A stretch of 64,000 nucleotides of DNA from Trogon surrucura (lineage: Eukaryota; Chordata; Aves; Trogoniformes; Trogonidae), in the NCBI GenBank assembly GCA_020746105.1, contig CM036618.1, positions 5,774,501 through 5,838,500 on the forward strand. The letters are read 5' to 3'. A program made the position numbers and the translations under genes. The notes under the pieces are model-generated. The model searched no databases. It saw nothing but the letters and a program-made list of their open reading frames with translations, and had not been told where the DNA came from. Every line of letters starts with the position of its first letter. Position 1 is the stretch's first letter. Below are positions 39,103 to 50,458 of this stretch, piece by piece.

Positions 39103-39290
39103 GAGAGCCGGTTTAGCTCAGTGGGTTGAGCGTGGTGCTTGAAACACCAAAGGTCGCGGGTTCGATTCCCGTTCAGTTCTCAAGTGTTGCCTGACCTAGT
39201 CGAGAGGTGGCGTCCCTGGCCACAACAGGGAGGTTGGATTAAAATGATCTCTAAGGTCCCTTCCAACCCAGGCCATTCTAGAATTATTGA
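39103..39290 (+). mobile_element. tRNA-Ile-derived SINE with CR1-like 3' tail
   Basis: The head reads 'gccggtttagctcagtggg' with an A box (TAGCTCAGTGG, 39114-39124) and a B box (GGTTCGATTCC, 39159-39169) 34 bases after it. The text between (gagcgtggtgctt, aggtcgcgggttcg) matches vertebrate tRNA-Ile. The anticodon loop and acceptor stem no longer fit a working tRNA. A tRNA-unrelated middle follows, then a CR1-like end ('gatctctaaggtcccttcc', 'ggccattctag'). This head-plus-CR1-tail design is that of SINEs mobilised by CR1, such as TguSINE1 of passerines. It looks nearly full length. Confidence 0.85.
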
Positions 39291-40643
39291 AGCAGGATGT
39301 ACCTTGCCTCCATCCAACACTCCAGAAGGGTAGTCTCCCATGAGTGCTGTGTAATACCTGTCAGTACCCTGCGTATGTCTCAGATATGCTACAGCAAAAC
39401 TGGCAACAGGCATCCATGTTTCAGCAACAAAATCCTGTCTTATATGTCTGCACTTCAAACTTCCCTGAACATGTGGAGATCCAACCTTGCAAGTTGTCAC
39501 CCACGTAGCACAGAACTGGAAGTGTCAGACAGTTGAGGCACAGAGCAGTGTGGTGCAGCATGGTATGTAACCCACGGCAGATAATCCTCATCCCCAGGCA
39601 GTGCTCATGCCTTCATGAATGGAAACATTTGTTCTTTCTTGCAAATAATGCAAGCTTGCTCAGTTTTCTCTACACTAACTACAGAGGGCATGCCCAAAGA
39701 GAACACTCAGACCCTTCTGGTGGAGGTACAGTAAATAAGAGTTAAACTCTGCATCATGCTGATCTCTCTTAATTACATTTTTTTGGTAAAAAAAGGAGAA
39801 ATGAAGGGCTGGCTTTGTGTAAACAAATCCAGTTCCATTTATGACTGAGTCACAAACTTCCTGCATTTGATAAACAACTGTTTTCAGACTATTGCATCCT
39901 GCAATTAATATTACTTCCCCTTTTCTGAGATAACTGGGGTGGACACATTCATTGATGCTTATCAAATATTTCCAGAAATATATATGCCGCCGAAATTTTT
40001 TAAATCCTCAGGGGTTCCTGCCAGAGAGATAATAATCCCAGTTACATCCTGACAGTACTGAACTTTTTTTACTTCTTTTCCACCTCTCTGGTCCTTCTTT
40101 TTATCCTTCTGATGAGCACAGAAATTCCCTCTGAAGACAGAAAAAAGTAACTTTCCAGTGGTGTGCACCAGGTTTGAATATGCTGTTCCCTTCCTTTACC
40201 CATTTCCCTCAGCTTCTGCTACACTTATTTAACAAGGCTAACTTCTAACATCTCTTTAAGTTAAAACAGAGTCACCTTTAGTATCTCTTTTTTACTTAAA
40301 TGAAAATAAATTTGAAACAAGAGGAAGAATTAAAAATATGAAACTTTAATATGGCCGTTCAACAATCATGTGATAAACAGCTACTTCCAGAATGCAGAAT
40401 GATTCCGCTTGGATATTCACTTCCGGATGAAGTGAAACATGTCCCCAAGAAGCCTATTAGTTTCCAAAGTTTATGAAATGAGTCTTGCTGAAAAGTAGAT
40501 GCCTGTGTTTAATTAATTTCATTTAATTTCATTTCAGGTACCTTAATGTCTTGGAGAATGGTTTTTCTAATATTCTTTTCTAGTAAATTATTTTTCCTTA
40601 TTAAATCTTGGTTTTAAGTAAATTCAAACGACATGCGACTATA
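39291..40643. other. Unique AT-rich DNA
   Basis: No gene was recognised. Overlapping open frames on both strands at 39180-39536 include SINE sequence and show no family resemblance. Confidence 0.45.
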
Positions 40644-41333
40644 TCACAGAATCACGGAATGTCAGGGGTTGGAAGGGATCTCAAAAGATCATCCAGTCCA
40701 GCCCCTCTGCCAGAGCTGGATCACCTACAGCAGGTCACACAGGAACGTGTCCAGGCGGGTTTTGAATGTCTCCAGAGAAGGAGACACCACAACCTCCCTG
40801 GGCAGCCCGTGCCAGGGCTCTGTCACCCTCACAGTGAAAAAGTTTTTCCTGATGTTTTTGTGGAACCTCCTATGTTCCAGCTTGTACCCATTGCCCCTTG
40901 TCCTGTCATTGGACATCACTGAGAAGAGCCTGGCTCCGTCCTCCTGACACTCCCCCTTGACATATTTATAAACATTAATGAGGTCACCCCTCAGCCTCCT
41001 CCAAGCTAAAGAGACCCAGCTCCTTCAGCCTTTCCTCATCAGGGAGATGTTCCACTCCCTCCATCAACTCTGTGGCTCTGTGCTGGACTCTCTCCAGCAG
41101 TTCCCTGTCTCTCTTGAGCTGAGGGGCCCAGAACTGGACACAATATTCCAGATGTGGCCTCACCAGGGCAGAGCAGAGGGCAGGAGGACCTCCCTCGACC
41201 TACTTGCTACTCCCCTTCTAATACACCCCAGGATGCCATTGGCCTTCTTGGCCACGAGGGCACATTGCTGGCTCATGGTCATCCTGCTGCCCAGCAGAAG
41301 CCTCAGGTCGCTTTCTCCTATACTGCTCTCCAA
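40644..41333 (-). mobile_element. CR1 LINE fragment, young-looking subfamily
   Basis: 'tcacagaatcacggaatgtc', 'ggttggaagggatctcaaa' and 'cagcccctctgccagagc' give the UTR. The copy extends about 690 bp, to the antisense of the 'gagagcagtata' region of ORF2. It is nearly the same as the 58.7-kb copy over shared parts. Confidence 0.96.
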
Positions 41334-43559
41334 CAAATATATATACCACTAATGCAATAGACAGCCACTACTATAATGTTGCATAGACTGCAAATACTAA
41401 ATTCTTAAACCCACAAAACTGAGGCCTTGGGAAACAAAAAAAAAAAAAAAAGAGAGAAGTAAAAATAAAACCTGAGGCATTAAGTTTCTTTCAAGATCAT
41501 TAATATAGTTTGCAATCTCAAAATCTTTACCAAGCATGTGATCTGAGGTTACACTGCTCATAAAGAAGTTACCTCCCTGAGATAAATGGAGACGATACAT
41601 AGAAAAGAGCTCACTTTTGTTCAGGGTAATAAAAAAATGATATGCTCGAATAATGGAGAACATTTTCGTCATAAGGAGCATGAGAAAAGAATGTGACTGA
41701 TTATGTCTAAAATACCAGTGGGAAAGTTGCCAGAAGGCCTCTTTGTCCTTTAAGAGCAATGCATTTGTTGAGCGTTCCATTCACATAACAGGCATGAAAC
41801 TCCAGATCAACATTTGGCCTTTCGGTTTGTGGCAGGCAGAAAATAAGACAGCTCCACCCATTCATAATGTAGGACTGATGAGCAGAAGTGACTGTATGGT
41901 TGGGAAGGTAAAATTTCTCATCCAAATGTTTTGACATCTCTAATTCAGGTGTCTGTTTTAATCAGTGAACAGGGATGTCACCCAAGGTTGGTCTCTAAGT
42001 AGGATGAAGCTGGAGGTCACCTGCCACTTCAAAGTTTAATAATTAATTTTCAGATTGATAAACTAATCTGAGATTTATCCTATTATAACAATAATTTTTT
42101 TCCCTTCACTAGGAAAAATCGAATTCTTTCTACACGTAATTTTCATCCAATTGTTTCCACAATCATGAAATGGAACCAAACCAGAAACACCTAGATACTG
42201 GGAGACTGCCTCCCACGTATGGGATTATTTTTACAGAGTGGAATTTTGGAGGCTTTTGTGCCATCTAGACTAGGTGTCTAAAATAAGAAACCACAAAGGT
42301 GTCTTTTACTCTGTTGAATATTGAGAGACTCTAGGCACCTATTTTGTGCTAGATATGCATCATCTGGACATCTAGAGACAGGTGAGAGGAATCTGAAGTA
42401 TGACTATACAATTTATTAGTGCTTTCTGTTCTTAGTGTGATGGACTCTGGGACATTTTAGAAGATGCTGTACAAATGAGAACAAATTGGTGCTTTTCTTC
42501 CTAAAGGGTGTATAGGTACCAGACAAGATAAAAGAGGACTACAAATGAATAGAGGTAAAAAATGGAGAAAAGAAGGACAAAATAAAATGCTTTTGACCTG
42601 TTTGCAAAATAATATCCACAGACTAGAGCTAACTTACTGTAGCAAAGAAGATCTAGAGATAGCTCCGCAAGTGTTTGCTGACTACTTTCCCACAACAAAG
42701 CAAAAGATGCTGAAAATTCCCCCATTAAAAGGCAAAAGTCATCACCAGGTGCTGAGGCAGTCATAGTGAGAATCTGTGGCTGGAAGCCAAATGTCAGAGA
42801 ACAGAGAGAGGCTCTACACATCTGAAAAAAGGAAAGAAAGTGCTTATGACTGATGAGATAGAGCCGGAATGAAGACTGTAGGAAAGTAATGAATTGTATT
42901 TATATTAGCAATGCCAGGCATACATGCACATCATAAATGCCTGAGACTTAATGTGGTTTACTAGACTAGTGAAGTTTAGATAATCACATTTTCTGTGTTC
43001 CTGACCACCTTGCTTCCTCAGTGGATGTGATTTATTTCAGCAAACTGCAGACATCTTCAGTGTAGAAGTCTACAGCTCAGTTAGTTGCTCTAGGCTTTAC
43101 TTAGAGAAAACAAAGTAAAACAGACATTTGTAGGCTTTTGTGGATATAATCTATTTTAGATAAGTAATACAGAATGAACTTATTCACATCCTGAAAGTGT
43201 CCATTTTTCTCCATGTCCTATCAAGGGAGATGCACCTGACTAGCTTCAATGACATCCAAAAAGTTAATTTCCCCAATTTAATGAAAACGACCAGCAAGGC
43301 ACAAAAAGAAGATATTTTTGGGGGTGGGGAGTACGGGAGTTTAGTAGATCAACTTTTACTAAACATTCAAGAGTTTACACGTCTTTCTTAGATCTTATTT
43401 TAATAGTAAACTTAATACTAAACTTTACGATGAGGGATGACAGGGCACTTCAGTTCAATTTAATATTAAAATTAATCCAGAAAACAAAACAGTACAGAGT
43501 AAACTGAGGATACCTCACCCGAAAATATTGTTTCCTCTCAAGGGTCAACACTGAGACAA
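41334..43559. other. Unique AT-rich DNA
   Basis: No gene was recognised. An A-run lies at 41437-41454. Open frames of about 105-127 codons on the minus strand (41397-41780, 42501-42821) are low-complexity or AT-driven and match no family I know. Confidence 0.45.
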
Positions 43560-43887
43560 ATAATATGAGACATCTTAATTAATTACCTGGGTGATGGGAC
43601 AGGGTATACCCTCAACAAGTTTGCACAATAAATGTTTGCAAGGAGTGGTTCATACTGTGCTGCCATTCAGAGGGACCTCAACAGGATGGAGAGATGGATT
43701 AGGAGAAACCTTATGCAGTTAAGCAAAAAGAAAAGCCAGGTTATGTCTCTGAGAAAGAATAGCCCCACATATTATTTTATGCTGGAGATCTACTAGCTGG
43801 AAATCAGTTTTGTAGAGAAAGACCTCGGTGTTCTACCAGACAATAAGTTGAGTATGAACCAACAACCTACCTTTGTTGCAACGGTAA
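43560..43887 (+). mobile_element. CR1 LINE fragment, reverse transcriptase end
   Basis: Sense-strand CR1 ORF2. 'cctgggtgatgggacaggg' reads as the LGDGTG segment just before the RT active-site region, followed by 'gagggacctcaacaggatgg' and 'aacaagttgagtatgaac' equivalents. It stops exactly where the LTR begins. Confidence 0.88.
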
Positions 43888-44475
43888 TGTCCTGGTTTGA
43901 GAGCACCAGAATAAAAGTTTTCTGGGGCTGCCTGGGCCATGTGGCAATCACAATGAAGGAGAAGGGGTAACTGGGCCTATGGGGAGGAGAGGATGACTCA
44001 GGTGACCCATGTGGACAAATCGCAGTATTCCTTCCCGTGGTGCTCAATATAGGACCCTAAGAAGAGCCCTCAAACCTTTAGTGCCTACTGCGTTAGAAGG
44101 ATTGCTGTTGACTGCTCATCATCTCACACAGCGCTGCTGGTGTTCCAACATTCAGTTTTCACACCATGAAGGAAAACCATATATCAAGACAGGTTGTTTT
44201 GCCCTGTCTCCCTGGGTGGGAGTGACACAACTATTTTTTCTGGGGTTTTTTTTTGGAATGTCATCAGGACTCTAGGTTCAGATGCTCCTCTTTGCTACCA
44301 GGTCCAGTCTGGAGCTTTTCTCACTCAGGACATAGTTGTCATGGACAAAGTGCAGGTTCTGTATTAACATATTCCCTTGTATCTTTGAATATATTTTTAT
44401 AATATCTGTATATAGTTCAACATCTTAATTGTTATTCTAAGTGTTATTTTCACTATACTGGTTCAAGTTTTTCAG
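43888..44475 (+). mobile_element. Avian endogenous retrovirus solo LTR
   Basis: Starts with 'tgtcctggtttgagagcacc', the usual 5' end of a class of avian ERV LTRs. It has no coding region and lies between two CR1 pieces of the same orientation. The right edge is uncertain by a few bases and no clear target duplication was found. It looks old, and I saw no partner LTR. Confidence 0.6.
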
Positions 44476-44941
44476 AAGAGGTAAACAAAGCTGATGAGGG
44501 CCCTCAAGAATAGATCTTACCAGGAGCAATTGAGGGAGCTAAGACTGTTCAGTTTGGCGAAGAGGAGGTTGAGGGGGGACCTCATCATGCTCTACAATTA
44601 CTTGAAAGGACGTTGTAGAGAAGTTGGTGCTGGTCTCTTCTCACAGGTAACTGGGAACAGAACCAGGGGGAATGGTTTCAAGTTGCAACAGGGCAAGTTT
44701 AGACTGGACATTGGGAAGAAATTATTCATGGAAAGAGTGGTCAGACACTGGAATAGACTGCCTAGGGAGGTGGTTGAGTCGCCATCCCTGGATGTGTTTA
44801 AACGTTGCTTAGATGTGGTGTTGGGTGATATGGCTTAGGGGTGAACTTGTAGTGTAGGGTTAATGGTTGTAGTGTAGGGTTAATGGCTGGACGCAATGAT
44901 CCCAAGGGTCTTTTCCAACCTGGATTGTTCTATGATTCTAT
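44476..44941 (+). mobile_element. CR1 LINE fragment with 3' tail
   Basis: Encodes 114 open codons of the CR1 ORF2 C-terminus ([20 protein letters not shown], then [20 protein letters not shown]). It ends 'ggattgttctatgattctat'. A 20-bp tandem duplication ('tgtagtgtagggttaatgg') sits in its UTR at 44848-44886. Confidence 0.95.
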
Positions 44942-45049
44942 AACCTCAAAGTCTCTCTCCCTGGTTCCCCTATTACCTTCCCCTGGGAGGGTACTGGGGT
45001 GATCACAGAGAACATTTGTCAAAGTTTAGTGATGAGTCCATCTCTAAAT

Positions 45050-45633
45050 TTTGACAGGTGGTCAACTGCATCCTGGGCTGCAGGGGACAGAGCATTGCCA
45101 GGAGGTCAAGAGAGGTCATCCTTCCCCTCCAGTCAGCATTAACTGGAGTTCTGTGTCCAGTTCTCATCTCCCTAGTACAAGAGAGAAATATACTCAAACA
45201 AGTCTAGAAAAGAGCTACTGAAATGACTAAGGGTCTGTAGCATTCCTTATGAGGAAAGGTTGAGAGAGGTGGGTTTGTTCAGTCTGAAGAAGACATGGCT
45301 CAGGACAAATTCTACCAGCATGTACAAATATCTGATGGGAGTGTGTAAAAACAATGGAACCAGACTCTTCTCAGTGGTATCCATGGAAAGGGCGAGAGGC
45401 AGTGGCCACAAACTGAAATACAAGAAATTCTATTTAAACCTGAGAAGAAATGTTTTTATGGTGAGGGTGATCAAACACTGGCACAGCTTACCCAGGTTCT
45501 GGAGTCCCCGTCTTTGGACACATTGAAAACCCATCTGGACTCAGTCTTGAGCAGTCTGCTCTAAGTGCCTCTGCTCTGAGTATGCAGAGTGAACTAGATG
45601 ATGTCCAGATGTCCCATTCCATTCTGTGATCCT
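45050..45633 (+). mobile_element. CR1 LINE fragment with 3' end
   Basis: From 'caactgcatcctgggctgc' and 'ccaggaggtcaagagaggtc' through a diverged ORF2 end (SLKKTWLRTNSTSMYKYLMG) to 'gtcccattccattctgtgat'. The terminal octamer is worn. An older copy. Confidence 0.9.
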
Positions 45634-46119
45634 GAGATCAACATAATTAAGGCCTTCAATAAGAGCAGAATTCTGTGAGAGGGAAAAACTTAATTGAAAA
45701 TAAATGAGATCCACAGTCTAGAAATGGAAGGTATGGAAATTCAAACTAGAAGTGTTTTATGAAAATAAATGTATATTGTCATTTGCCTCTAATGGGAGAT
45801 TGAACTTCAGAGCCAGAAAGGCAATTTCTAAGCCTGTGTTTGTGTAATGCATATTTTTCACAGTTAAGATAAAACCACTTGATATAGAAAAATTTTGTCA
45901 TTCCTGATGCACATTTTAGCAATTAATTTTCTTCAGAATCTTGGGGGGAGACGTGGGGAGTGTCAAGTCCGTTGTGCACAGGGAGCTGGTGGTCCTCACA
46001 CCAGAAAAGCTTTAGTAGATGTCCTTTATGTACCAGTTAAAGACAACAAACTGGAGGAACTGGAGCTCGATGCAAAGTCTGAGTTGTAATATCACACCAT
46101 AACCAAAGAGCCCAGTACA
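45634..46119. other. Unique DNA between CR1 copies
   Basis: No gene or clear repeat. The last part may be a worn CR1 leading into the next one. Confidence 0.4.
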
Positions 46120-47281
46120 GGATCTGTGTGTCTGGGAAGCAACTCTGCTGAAAGGGATGTAAGGGTCCTGATGGACAAGTTAAACATGAGTCACCAGTAG
46201 CACATGAGCTAAACATGAGTCACCAGTCTGCAGCCACAGAAGCAAATTGGATCTTGGACTGCATCCTCAGAAGCTACCAGAGATAAAGGTGTCACCATCC
46301 CACTGTACTCACTGCTTGTCAGGCCACACCTGATGTACAGTGTCCAGTTGTGGTACCCACAGTCCAAGAAAGACGTGGACACATTGGAGAGGATTCAAAG
46401 GAGGCCCACAAAGATGATCTATGGACTGGAGAAACTTCCCTCTGAAGAAAGACTGAAGAAGTTAGGTCTTTTCTCCCTGGAGAAGGTTCAGCACAGACCT
46501 CACCACGGTATTCTAGAATGTGAAGGGTGGCTACAAAGAAGACAGAGGCTCTTTCTTCACAGAGACACACATAGAGAAGACAGGGGGCAATGAGCACAGA
46601 ATCACAGAATCACAGAATTAATGAAGCTGGAAAAAACCTCTGAAATCATCAAGTCCAGCCTATGACCCAACACCACCACATCAGCCAGACCACGTCACCA
46701 AGTGCCACATCCAGTCTTTCCTTAAACACCTCCAGGGATGGTGACTCCACCACTTCCATGGGCAGTGCATTCCAACGCCTGATCACCCTCTCCACGAGGA
46801 AGTGTTTCCTGAGATCCAACCTAAACCTGCCCTGACGTAGTTTCAGGTCGTGCCCTCTCGTCCTGTCACTGGTTGCCCAGCAGAAGAGCCCAACACCCAC
46901 CTGACTACACCCTCCCTTCAGGCAGTTGTAGAGAGTAATGAGGTCCCCCCTGAGTCTCCTCTTCTCCAGGCTGAACACCCCCAGCTCCCTTAGCCTCTCC
47001 TCATAGTACTTTCCCTCTAGTCCCTTCCCCAGTCTTGTTGCTCTCCTCCAAGAAAGGCTTCACTTCAACATAAAAAATAAAATTTTTGCAGTGAGACCAG
47101 TTATTCACTGGAGCAATGGCCAGGGGAACATAGTAGAGTCCGCATCTCTGCAGGTTTTCAAGATGTGATTGAACAGGATGCTAGGTAATCTCATCTAGGT
47201 TCTCTTTCCCACAGAAGGTTGGGCCAGATGATCTGAGGTCCTTTGCAACTTGGCCTGCTCTACGACTCTATGATTCTTTGA
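46120..47281 (+). mobile_element. CR1 LINE copy split by a second CR1
   Basis: The + copy runs from about 46120 ('gggaagcaactctgctgaaa') to 46595, where it breaks at 'gggggcaatgagcaca'. It resumes at about 47050 ('ctccaagaaaggcttcactt') and ends 'cgactctatgattctttg'. The interrupting sequence is a reverse CR1 with its own tail. An 18-bp segment ('taaacatgagtcaccagt') is duplicated at 46181-46227. Confidence 0.92.
46596..47049 (-). mobile_element. CR1 LINE inserted into another CR1
   Basis: 'cagaatcacagaatcacag' begins a reverse-oriented CR1 3' end. Its UTR has 'ccagcctatgacccaacacc' and its antisense ORF2 retains about 110 open codons ([20 protein letters not shown]). It lies inside the + CR1 of 46.1-47.3 kb and is therefore the younger of the two. 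Confidence 0.94.
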
Positions 47282-47689
47282 TAATAAAATCTAGGAACAA
47301 TTTTTAAAGTATCATGACAGAATCTCTATTCACAGAAGTATTTTTGTGGGATAGGATGTTATTCTGAATAACTCACTTGGGGTTATAGACAGTACTGTGA
47401 CTTGAAAGGGGGTAGATTCAAGGTGGTCTCAGTGTATATTAGGCAGAGATGAATGACACAAACATCATAAGGTATAGTCTTTACCTTAGGATCTGTGGCT
47501 CATTGACCACCTGAATGCAACATTTTCCATTAGTAATGGTTATAATGGTTATGTTAATAACATTTGTTTTCTTATATAACAATTAGAGACTCCCACTGTA
47601 ATTAATTAAACTGTCATATCTGTTCACAAGTAAAATAAGGCAAGTCTCATTTGGTGCCTTTCCAGTGTAAACAATATAAAAATCACACA
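47282..47689. other. Unique AT-rich DNA
   Basis: No gene or repeat was recognised. Confidence 0.4.
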
Positions 47690-48385
47690 ACCTTACAACA
47701 GTTTTGGCTATGCGGGACCTCTGAATTTCATCTGTTCTAACACCATGTTCAAAGCACTGACAACTTGAAAGTTAGGTTAGGTTGCTCAGCATCTTTTCCA
47801 ATTTTAAATATCTCCAGGTATGCCACAGTTATCCCTTCACCAGTGAATCTGCTTCAGTGCTTAACAAGCCTTGCTGTAAGAATTACTTCTCTTTCTATCT
47901 TTGACTCTTAGCTCATGCCCATGTTTTAAAAGAGTCCATCCCTGCCTTTCCACTTTGTGACATGGTGGCCCTTCGCTGGGCTCACTCCAGTTTGTTAACA
48001 ACTTTCTGGCACTGGGGACTCTGAAACTGGACACAACAGTCAACACAGATTTGAAAGTGCTGAGAAAGTGGGTGTAATCACTGTTCTCAGTACTCTTCCT
48101 ATAGAGTGGCTAACACGGAGCAGCACATGTTTAGCCCACACTGTTGAAAAGGAGCACTGCCTACTCCTGCATAACTCATCATCTACCACTAACCCTCAAG
48201 TGTTTTTTGTTAAAGCTGCTCCCTCAACAACTGGTCTCTCCCAACTGTTCACTCTCAGGTTGTTTCTGTCAGATCACTTCTTCAGCGTTTTGAGATTCAT
48301 CTGAACATCGGTCTTATTATCCCACATACTGGCTTCTCCCTGCAATTTGGTGTCAATCCCAAACTTGCTGACAATATGTTTCTTT
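47690..48385 (-). mobile_element. Old CR1 LINE fragment
   Basis: A strongly diverged antisense CR1. 'gttttggctatgcgggacct' replaces the usual 'tttgggctggaagggacct'. Landmarks still legible are 'ggcccttcgctgggctcact', 'actctgaaactggacacaac' and 'aacttgctgacaatatg'. No 3' octamer tail survives. Confidence 0.8.
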
Positions 48386-48757
48386 CCATATAATTACAAA
48401 TAAACAAATCACAGCATTACCACTTTGTCTGGTAGAGCCAACATGCTGGTTTCCCAGGTGATGAAAAGCAAAAGATTATTCTGAAAGCACGCATCCAAAG
48501 GGACTAGGGTAAGAGTTCAGTGACTATGAGGAAGACTTGAATTTAAACAGAAAAAAAAATAATGCAATATTTTGTATAAAAACAGACAATGTCACCTGCT
48601 CTGGTCACCGATTTCTGGAAACTGAATGTGTGCAGAAGCAGACAATGTACACACAAATACCCTTCTGATCGGCAACATTTCCACCCATTCTCATCTTACC
48701 CCAGGTACCTGTGTCTTGGTTTCAGCTGAGATAGAGTTGATTTTCTTCCTGGAGATA

Positions 48758-49981
48758 GCCATGGCTTCAGCAAGGTCAAATCCTGCCTGATCAGCCTAGT
48801 GGCTGATGAAGTGACTACATCAGTGGATGAGGGAAGAGCAATGGATGTCATCTATCTGGAATTCTCCAAGGTCTTTGACACAGTCCCCCACAACATCCTT
48901 CTCTGTAGGTTGGAGATATGTGGATTTGATGGGTGGACTGTTCGGTGGATAAGACATTGGTTGGATGATCGCATCCAGAGGGTAGTGGTCAATAGCTTGA
49001 TCTTCATTCAGATGGAGATGGGTGACAAGAGGTGTCCCTCAGGAGTCCATGCTGGGAAAAGTGTTGTTTAATATCTTCATCAATGATATAGACAGTGGGA
49101 TCAAGAGCACCCTCACCAAGTTTGTAGATGACACCAAGCTGAATGGTGCAGTCAATATGCCAGAGGGATGTGATGTCATCCGGAGGGACCTGGACAAGCT
49201 GGAGAAGTGGGCTTGTATGAGCTTTGTGAGTTTTAATAAGGCCAAGTGCAAGGTCCTGCACCTGGGTTGGGGCAACCTGTATTATCAATACAGGCTGGTG
49301 GATGATGTGCTGGAGAGCAGCTCTGCAGAAAAGTACTTGGGGGTACTGGTGAACAAAAAGCTGGACATGAGCCAACAACGAACACTCGCGGGCCAGAAGG
49401 CCAATCACATCCTGGGTTGCATCAAAACAAATATGACCAGCAGATCAAGATAGGTGATTCTGCCCCTCTACTCTGCTCTGGTGAGACCTCACCTGGAGTA
49501 CTGTGTCCAGCTTTGGAGCCCTCAACACAAGAAGAAAATGGACCTATTAGAGTGAGTCCAGTGAAGGACCATGAAAAGGATCAGGGAGATGGAGAACCTC
49601 TCCTATGAGGATCTGGAGAAGAGAAGGCTCTGGGGAGACCTTAGAGCAGCCTTCCAGTACCCAAAGGGGGCCTACAAGAAAGCTGGGGAGGGACTTTTTA
49701 CAAGGGTGTGTAGCGATAAGACAAGGGGTTTTAAACTAGAGCAAGGTAGATTTAATGTTAGAAAGAAGTTCTTTACTATGAGGGTGGTGAAACACTGGTA
49801 GAGGTTGCCCAGATTGGTGATGGAGGGTCCATCACTGGAGACATTCAAGGTCAGTCTTGATGGGGCTCTGAGAAACCTGATCTGGTTAAATCTGTCCCTG
49901 CTCACTGCAGGGGGGTTGAACTAGATGACCTTTAAAGAACCCTTCCAAATCAATGCATTCTGTAATTCAGTCATTCTATGA
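48758..49981 (+). mobile_element. CR1 LINE copy with reverse transcriptase end, inside an LTR
   Basis: The longest CR1 copy here, 1.2 kb. It starts in the palm of ORF2 reverse transcriptase (AMDVIYLEFSKVFDTVPHNI). The catalytic YADD-type motif is FVDD (TKFVDDTKLNGAV). It continues through SAEKYLGVLVNKKLDMSQQ to the 3' tail ('attctgtaattcagtcattc'). The frame is broken several times. About 80-90 bp of the LTR seem to have been lost at the insertion point. Confidence 0.93.
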
Positions 49982-50286
49982 CTGGTGCTTTAGTTGCTCA
50001 GTAGTGCTTACCCAAGCCAAGGACTTTTCAGTTTCCCATGTCCTGACAGCGAGGAGGTGCTCAAGAAGTTGGGAGAGAGTATGGCCAGGAAACCTGATTC
50101 AAACTAGCTAAAGGGATACTCTGTACCACAGGATGTCATGCTCAGTATATAAACTGGGGGGAGATGGCTGGGTGGGTACCCCTTAACTGCTTGGACACAG
50201 GCTGAGCATTGGTCAGTGGGTGATGAGCAATTGTATTGTGCACCATTTGTCTTTCTTGGGTATTATTTCTCTCTTTTCATAATATT

Positions 50287-50370
50287 TAGTAGTAGTAGTA
50301 GTATTTTTCAAATATTAAGCTATTTTTGTCTCAACTCATAAATTTTACTTTTTTTTTTTTTTTTTTTTTT
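50287..50370 (+). repeat. TAG microsatellite and poly-T in the LTR
   Basis: 'tagtagtagtagtag' at about 50287-50304 and a run of about 22 T at 50349-50370, both within the LTR's 3' part. Confidence 0.7.
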
Positions 50371-50458
50371 CGATTCTTCTTCCTGTCCCACCATGGGGGA
50401 CAGGAGTGAGAGAGCAGCTGCCTGGTGTTTAGTTGCCCCCTGGGGTTAAACCATGACA

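Larger units (their letters stand above)
48712..50458 (+). mobile_element. Avian ERV solo LTR (ERVK-like), split by a CR1
   Basis: Begins 'tgtcttggtttcagctgag' and ends 'ggggttaaaccatgaca' (TG...CA). About 520 bp remain once the CR1 inside (48758-49981) is set aside. A TATA box ('cagtatataaactgggg') stands near 50135. Flanks acctg (48707-48711) and acccg (50459-50463) look like a worn 5-bp target duplication. There is no internal coding region: it is a recombined solo LTR, older than the CR1 it contains. Confidence 0.82.

Noticed and set aside
39103-39179. A functional tRNA-Ile gene
   Set aside because: A and B boxes are good, but the acceptor stem does not pair, the anticodon loop is altered, and a SINE body with a CR1 tail follows at once.
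39180-39500. A 106-codon minus-strand open frame
   Set aside because: A third of it is SINE sequence and the rest overlaps an open frame on the other strand; no protein family seen.
41397-41780. A 127-codon minus-strand open frame
   Set aside because: Its end is translated from an A-run (poly-Phe), and there is no family match.
48758-49981. A functional CR1 reverse transcriptase
   Set aside because: The copy is 5'-truncated within the RT domain, its frame is interrupted, and the catalytic motif is FVDD rather than the usual YADD or FADD.
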